From NCBI GenBank assembly GCA_964462635.1, contig CAYWYJ010000053.1:1-23431 (forward strand): a DNA stretch of 23,431 bases. Reading direction: 5' to 3'. The translations under genes were made by a program, and so were the position numbers. Source of the DNA: JBFMAI01 sp964462635 (GTDB lineage: Bacteria > Planctomycetota > Phycisphaerae > UBA1845 > Fen-1342). How positions within the stretch are numbered: the stretch's first letter is position 1; every line of letters begins with the position of its first letter. Below, in pieces: positions 17,317 through 23,431 of this stretch. The notes beneath the pieces were generated by a model. It did no database searches, had not been told where the DNA came from, and saw only the letters and a list, made by a program, of their open reading frames with translations.

Positions 17317-20300
17317 TGGCCCGCCCCGTGGCGGCGAGCAGGAGCGGGACGCGGTCGTCGGCACTGGGCGCGTGCGCAGGCGGCACGCGGCGGCGACTGT
17401 CCGATAGCCGCGCGGTGCGGCGGGCACACGGCTTCGCGGGTCACCTGGGAGCCGGCATAATGGGTCAGACGAACAGGTCTGACCGCGGCGAGCTGGCGCC
17501 GGGAACGGTCACGGGCCGCTTTGGCCCAGATTGATAGCGGAGGCTCCAGGATGGCCACCTTCAAGTACGAAGCCCTGAACTCCTCCGGGCAGGAGATCAA
17601 GGACGAGATTGAAGCCCCGAGCAAAGAGGAGGCCGTCTCGCGCGTCCGCGCCCTGGGCTACTTCCCGACCAAGGTAGTCGAGAAGGTGGACCGCAAGAAG
17701 GTGGCGGCCAAGAAGGGCGTGGGACCGAAGCGGCGCAAGGCGGCCGGCACGGGGATGGGCTGGGTCGCCACCAAGCAGTTGTGCTCCTTCACCCGTCAGC
17801 TTTCGACGCTTCAGGACGCCGGCCTGCCGATCCTCCGCAGCATCCGCATTCTCGAGCAGCAGCAGAAACCCGGCATGCTCCGCAGCGTGCTGAAGCAGAT
17901 CACGGAGGACGTCGAGGGCGGGGCCACGTTGTCGGAGGCCATGAGCCGCCACCCCAAGGCCTTTGATCGCCTGTACTGCAACATGGTGGCCGCGGGCGAG
18001 GCGGGCGGCGTGCTGGATGTCATTCTCCAACGCCTGGCCGACTTCCTCGAGAAGGCCCAGAAGTTGAAGCGCAAGATCGTCGGCGCCATGATCTACCCCG
18101 TGGTCGTCATCACGATCGCCGGCGGCATCGTGACGTTCATCATGGTGCAAGTCGTTCCCAAGTTTAAGGAGATTTTCGAGGACTTCGGGACGAAGCTGCC
18201 CGGGGTGACCGAGTTCCTCATCAGCCTGTCCACGTGGTTCGCCACCGGCCGCCCGCCAGGGTGGATGGTGATCCTGCTGTCCCCGCTCGTGATCTACGCC
18301 GTGTTCAAGCTGATTCGGCAGGCGCAGGCGGGGCGGTTTGTCCTGGACGTGATCGCGCTGAAGGTGCCGGTCGTCGGGCAACTGGTCGGCAAGTCGTCCG
18401 TCGCCCGCTTCACGCGCACGCTGGGGACCCTGGTGGCGGCGGGCGTGCCGATCCTGGAGGCCATCGCGATCACCAAGGCAACCAGCGGCAACGAGGTGTA
18501 CGCCCGGATGCTCCAGCGGGTCCACGACGCGATCCGCGAGGGCGATTCCTTCGCCAATCCGCTCCGCGCCTCCAAGACCGTGGACCCCATCGTCGTCAAC
18601 ATGGTGGACGTCGGCGAGGAAACCGGCGAACTCGACAAGATGCTCATGAAGGTGGCGGACAACTACGACGACGAGGTCGACACCCTCGTCGCCTCGCTGG
18701 TGAGCCTGCTCGAGCCGATCATGGTCGTGGCCCTCGGTTTGATCGTCGGGTTCATCGTCGTCGCCCTGTTCCTCCCGCTGGTGACCCTGATCCAGTCGGT
18801 CATGTCCAGCGGCGGAGCGTAAGGCCGGCGGAACGGCCGCCGACCAGTCGGAAAGCAGAGGTAGGTCCCATGCCGGCCATCCATCGGACGCGCGGACGCG
18901 GCTTCACGCTGGTTGAGCTGCTGACGGTCATCGCCATCATCGGGTTGCTCATCAGCCTGCTCGTGCCCGCGGTCCACAAGGTCCGCGAGGTGGCCAAGAA
19001 GACCGCCACGCGCAACCTGCAAGCCGTCCTGGCCAAGGGGTGCGACACGTTCCACGCCGAACTGGGGCGCTACCCGCGCTCCCAGGGCAACAACCCGTTC
19101 CAGTCCGGCAACTGGGCGCTGTCCGGCGCGCAATGGCTCATCCTGGAGCTGTGCGGGGCCGACCTGCAAGGCTTCGTGATGCGCACCAAGGACGAGTACT
19201 ACGACGTCAACAACGACGGCCAGATCAACCAGGTCGACTGGAAGGCGTGGTACGCGCTGAGCACGCAGTACCACCGCTTCGGCCCGTACGTCACGGTCGA
19301 CCCCAAGGCGATCCAGACCCCGGACTACTACATTCAGAACTCCGGCGTCGTCGGCGAGCTGCCCGATTCGCTGAAGGCGGGCTCGCAGGGCGCGGGCGAG
19401 TGGCCGAACAACCGGCTGGCTTTCCCGGTGGACGCGTTCGGATACCCCGTCCTGTACTACGTGGCCAATGCGCAGTCGCAGTTGCCGTTCACCGACTGGT
19501 CCAGTAGCGCCGCCAAACGCGGCCGGTACGACCAGGGCGACAACTGGCAGTTCACCGGGTCCGAGACCAACAACAACCCGGGGTTCGACCTGGGTGGCGG
19601 CGAGGTCGCCGGCGGCCAGTACCATTGGCTCTACAAGCTCGGCTGGAGTGTTTCCGCCGCCAACGCCCGCCCGGAAGACAAGACCTTCGCCGGGTTCGTG
19701 TACGACCGGGCCCTGTTCGGACAGGCGGGCGGCACGACCGGCAAAGTCTGGCCCCGGAACGCCGACACTTACCTGTTCATCTCGCCCGGCAAGGACGGGA
19801 TCTACGGGACGGGCGACGACGTGACGAACTTCTGAGCCGTCGCGGCTGATCCGAGCCGCGACCGTGAGGGAGCGGCGTTCGCGGCCGGCGCGGCGCCGGC
19901 CGTGGGGAGTGCGGGCGTCCCGCCCGCCGATCCGAGCCGGGACCGTGAGGGAGCGGAGCAAGGGTGCGGCCGTGAGGCCGCGGCTGAACTGGGCCCGGCT
20001 CGATCCGGTCCGCGGCCGGCGACGGCCTGGCGGCGCCCGCACCGGCCGTTTGGCCGGTGCCACACCGGCTGTGGCGGCCGTGCGCAGCGGCTCGCCACAG
20101 CGAGTCGCCTGTGGCGACCGGGCTTCGTACCGGCCGTCGGGAGTGCGGGCGTCTCGCCCGCCGTCGTTGGCAGTAGGAGCACGAATCATGCACACGCACC
20201 GCCCCCAACCTGACGCTCGCCGGCGCCGGCGGGCCTTCACGCTCGTCGAGCTGCTGGTCGTCATGGCGGTCATAGCGATCCTGGTCGGGCTGCTGATCCC

Positions 20301-23300
20301 GGCGGTCGCGGCTGTCCGCCGCGTCGCCCGCGAGTCCGCCAGCAAGGCCGTGCTCGCGGCCCTGGAAACGGGGCTGGAGACGTTCAAGGCCGACGAGAAG
20401 GTCGGGGGGAGCTTCCCGCCGTCGCGGTCGGACTATGACGAGGGTTCCGGCCCGCAGGTCGTCACGCCGTATCAAACCAGCGGCGGCATGGTATCCGTGA
20501 GCGGCGCCGGGCTGCTCGTGTGGGCACTTTCCGGAGCGGACCTACTTGGCACGCCGGGGTTCCGTAGGACGGGCGATCGGCAGTGGTGGGGAATGTCGAC
20601 GGGGCGGGCTTATGCGGGACCGACGAACAGCGGCTTGTACGCGCTGTACCCGCAGAACCACGCCCAGGCAAACCAGCCGGTGTTTCCACGTGCGGGTCCC
20701 TACGTGGATGCCAGCCGCGTGCAGGTGACGCGGAACATCGGCGGAGACACGCTGACGACGATGAACTTCGCGGTTCCGGTCGAGACCGAAGTGCGCACCT
20801 CGTTGGTCCTGGATTCCGTTCGTCGCCTGTACCCGCTGTACCTTGATGGATTCGGTTTCCCTGTGCTGTTTTGGCGCGCCGATCCGGCGGGGCGTGCGAT
20901 GGCCGATCTGAGCCCGCCTAACACGGCGCAAGGCCAACGTGGTATCTACCACGCGACGGACAGTCTCAGTCTTGTGGAGCCCGCAGGAAATGAGGCTGTT
21001 CTGGCCTTGAGTACTGCCATCACGCCCCGCGACGGCCAATCTGATGAATGGCACAGTCTGAATTGGGCCAGTGGAACGTACGATCCGATCAACAACCTGC
21101 CACCCACGGGTACGTTCCAGCGCTACATCATGGACCCGGGCGTGAAGGCCCGGCTCCAGCCGCACCGGGCGGATTCGTACTTGCTGGTCTCGCCAGGGGC
21201 GGACGGGCGCTACGGGACCGCGGACGACATCTGCAACTTCCCGCACGGGGGGCAGTGAGCATGAAGAAGGGTCCGCGGGTCCAAGGGGTCGAGGGGTGGG
21301 GAGCATCGGCCTCTGGCCGGTATCGCGACGCCGCCGCTTCGGCGGTCGTCAACCGTCCCCCCTCTCAGGGGGGACTACAGGGGGGTCAGGAACGCCGTCT
21401 GTCGTATGCCCCGGGTTTCTCCCGACATCCACACGCTACCCTCCTCCAACCCCGCGCCTGGGGAGCATCGGCGTCTCGCCGGTTGGTGGGCGAAGACGCG
21501 GTCGCACTTTGCCCTTTGCACTCGGCATTTCGCGGCGGCGGGTCTCGACCCTCCCCCAACCCCTCCCTGGGAGGGAGGGGGGTTCACGCTGCCGCCCCCT
21601 CGGCCTCGCGATGCCGGCCAGAGGTCGACGCTCCCCGCTCCTCGGCCTCGCGATGCCGGCCAGAGGCCGACGCTCCCCGCCCCTCGGCCCCTCGGCCCCT
21701 CGGCCCCTGGGCCCCTCTCCGCCGCGCTTTCACCCTCATCGAGGTCCTCATCGTCATCGCCGTCATCGGCATCCTCATCGCCGTCCTGGGTCTGGTCGGC
21801 AGCCGCGTCCTTCGCGGCCAGAAGGTCAACCTGACGCTGGCGACGATGCGCGGCGTGAAGCTGGCCATCGACCAGTTCGCGACCGAAGACCCGCTGGGCG
21901 GCATCTACAACCGTAAGGCGGGACCGACGTTCGGACCGTATCCGCCGTATCAGCTCGCGGGTGGACTTGGTAGCGCACCGCCGAGCAGTGTCCGCGCGGC
22001 GGTCGAGCTCGCCGACCCCCTGCAACCCGCAACACTGTCTAACCGGCTGTGGCGCGACGTCGGTAGCAGCCAGGGCAGCATGAACAACTGGGTCTCGCTC
22101 AACCCGAACGCGTTCCAGAAGCACAACAATGACATCCGCGCGTTGTACACGTACCTGCGGGTCTACTCCGCCGGGACGCTGGCGCAAATCACCCCGGCGG
22201 CCTTGCAGCCGCTCGACCCCAACACCCCCGAGTTCGTGAACCCGCGCGGCAGCGGAACGACGTCGGGTGCCACTGGCGTACTCGACGTGCTCGGCATTCA
22301 CGACGCCTGGGGCGTGCCGCTCGACTACTTCCTGCACGTGAAGCTGGAGTACACGCTCCCGCCGGCGGGCAGCGGGGCCGCGCTCGGCACCCCGCAGTGG
22401 CGCGTCGTGGAGCGCGTGCCGGTGTTGCGGTCGCGCGGCATCCAGCGCGAGGTGTACGACATGTGGTTGAACGCCGGCGCCACCGGTACGCCGCCGGACG
22501 GCCGCGACACGTGGATCTTCAGCGACGCCTTGCCGGCGCCGGTGGCGCAGGCGGTTGTCTGGAACACCGGTGGGTTGCAGGGCACCGGCCCTGCGCAGGC
22601 CGGCTGGGCGCGGGCGGTCGGCGAGGGCGACCTCGTGACGCAGGGCCTTTCGCAGCAGGATCCGCAGGCGTTCGGGTACGTCCCATGACGACCGGCGTCT
22701 CTCCCGTGCGCTCGTCTGCCAGCGGCGCCTGGGTCTCACCGGCCGGTACGGAGCCCGGTCGCCACAGGCGACTCGCTGTGGCGAGCCGCTACGTCGGAGG
22801 CGAGGTCCGCACGCCGGTGTGGCACCGGCCAACGGCCGGTGCGAGTCTGCGGGCGGGACGCCCGCACTCCCCTGTAGCGCCGGACCTCCGAGTCCGGCGT
22901 GTGGAGCAACCCGCTTGGGTCGTCTGCGGTCCGCTCCCTTACGGTCGCGGCTCGGTTCGGCGGGCGGGACGCCCGCACTCCCCACGGCCGGTACAGAGCC
23001 CGGCCGCTACAGAACCCGGCCGGTACGGAGCCCGGCCGGTGCGGGCAACGGACACGTGCCGACTGTTAGAATGCCAACGGCGAGCCGGAACGCTGGGCGG
23101 ACAAGACGATCCGCCGCGGCGGCTCGCGGAGTGATGCGTTGCGTGGTGTGACGAACAAGACGTCCTCGCCAGCCGGTGTGGCACCGGCCAATGGCCGGTG
23201 GGCTGCCGCGCGCCGGTGTGGCACCGGCCAATGGCAGTGTGGCACCGGCCAATGGCCGGTGCGGGTCAGCGGGCGAGACGCCCGCACTCCCCCGGGCACT

Positions 23301-23431
23301 CCCCCTCAGCCGGTGATGGTCGTCGCGCGCTGCGCGGCCCCCGCGCTGGCGCTTGGGGCTCGTCGGCCGGTGATGGTTGGCAGCCGAAGCGTCCCGCGCT
23401 TCCCACGGCCGGTGCAGAGCCCGGCCGCTAC

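Overview
The window looks like a scaffold from a high-GC planctomycete, probably a metagenome-assembled genome. Three things suggest this: very G+C-rich coding DNA, a type IV pilus/type II secretion-like block of gspE, gspF and several 'FTLVELL' prepilins with 'SPGxDGxxGTxDD' C-termini, and dispersed palindromic modules (such as GCGGGCGGGACGCCCGC and GCACCGGCCAATGGCCGGTGC) of a kind I associate with planctomycete scaffolds. A run of exactly 100 N (10666-10765) is a placeholder gap of unknown true length, sitting inside a tandem repeat. The phylum assignment is inference.

Layout. 1-629 (minus): a lipoprotein cut by the window edge, with a bifunctional-nuclease-family gene upstream. 784-2487 (plus): a peptide-transporter-type solute-binding protein, divergent from the nuclease. 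2715-5418 (minus): a YmdB-type cyclic-nucleotide phosphodiesterase and a GT39-like membrane glycosyltransferase. 5743-7152 (plus): a membrane-anchored coiled-coil protein with a possible BRCT-like C-terminus, divergent from the glycosyltransferase across a back-to-back promoter pair. 7487-12730 (minus): an NYN-domain ribonuclease-like gene, an ALDH7-family aldehyde dehydrogenase, a TPR-AAA+ ATPase and a TPR membrane protein. 13292-15406 (plus): a GT39-like/TPR fusion. 15562-22688 (plus): gspE, gspF and three prepilins. From 22689 to the end there is no gene, only palindromic repeat modules.

How the genes relate. The pilus/secretion block is one functional unit: an ATPase, an inner-membrane platform and three pilin-like substrates. 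The AAA+ and TPR-membrane genes are 42 bp apart and form a likely pair. The NYN gene has an unusually elaborate control region: a sigma70-like promoter overlapped by two matching dyads 22 bp apart, then a hairpin plus T-run that swallows the ribosome binding site.

The most unusual features concern repeats and remnants. (1) Dispersed palindromic modules have entered two genes and been kept as coding sequence: the dehydrogenase carries an in-frame array of 27-bp repeats (9 residues each), and the third prepilin has a 156-residue leader built largely from repeat modules. (2) The ALDH7 gene is bracketed by fragments of ALDH7: a 72-bp near-identical copy of its 5' end beyond the NYN gene, and a decayed, diverged 3' end beyond the TPR gene. 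This suggests insertion or duplication and deletion around this locus.
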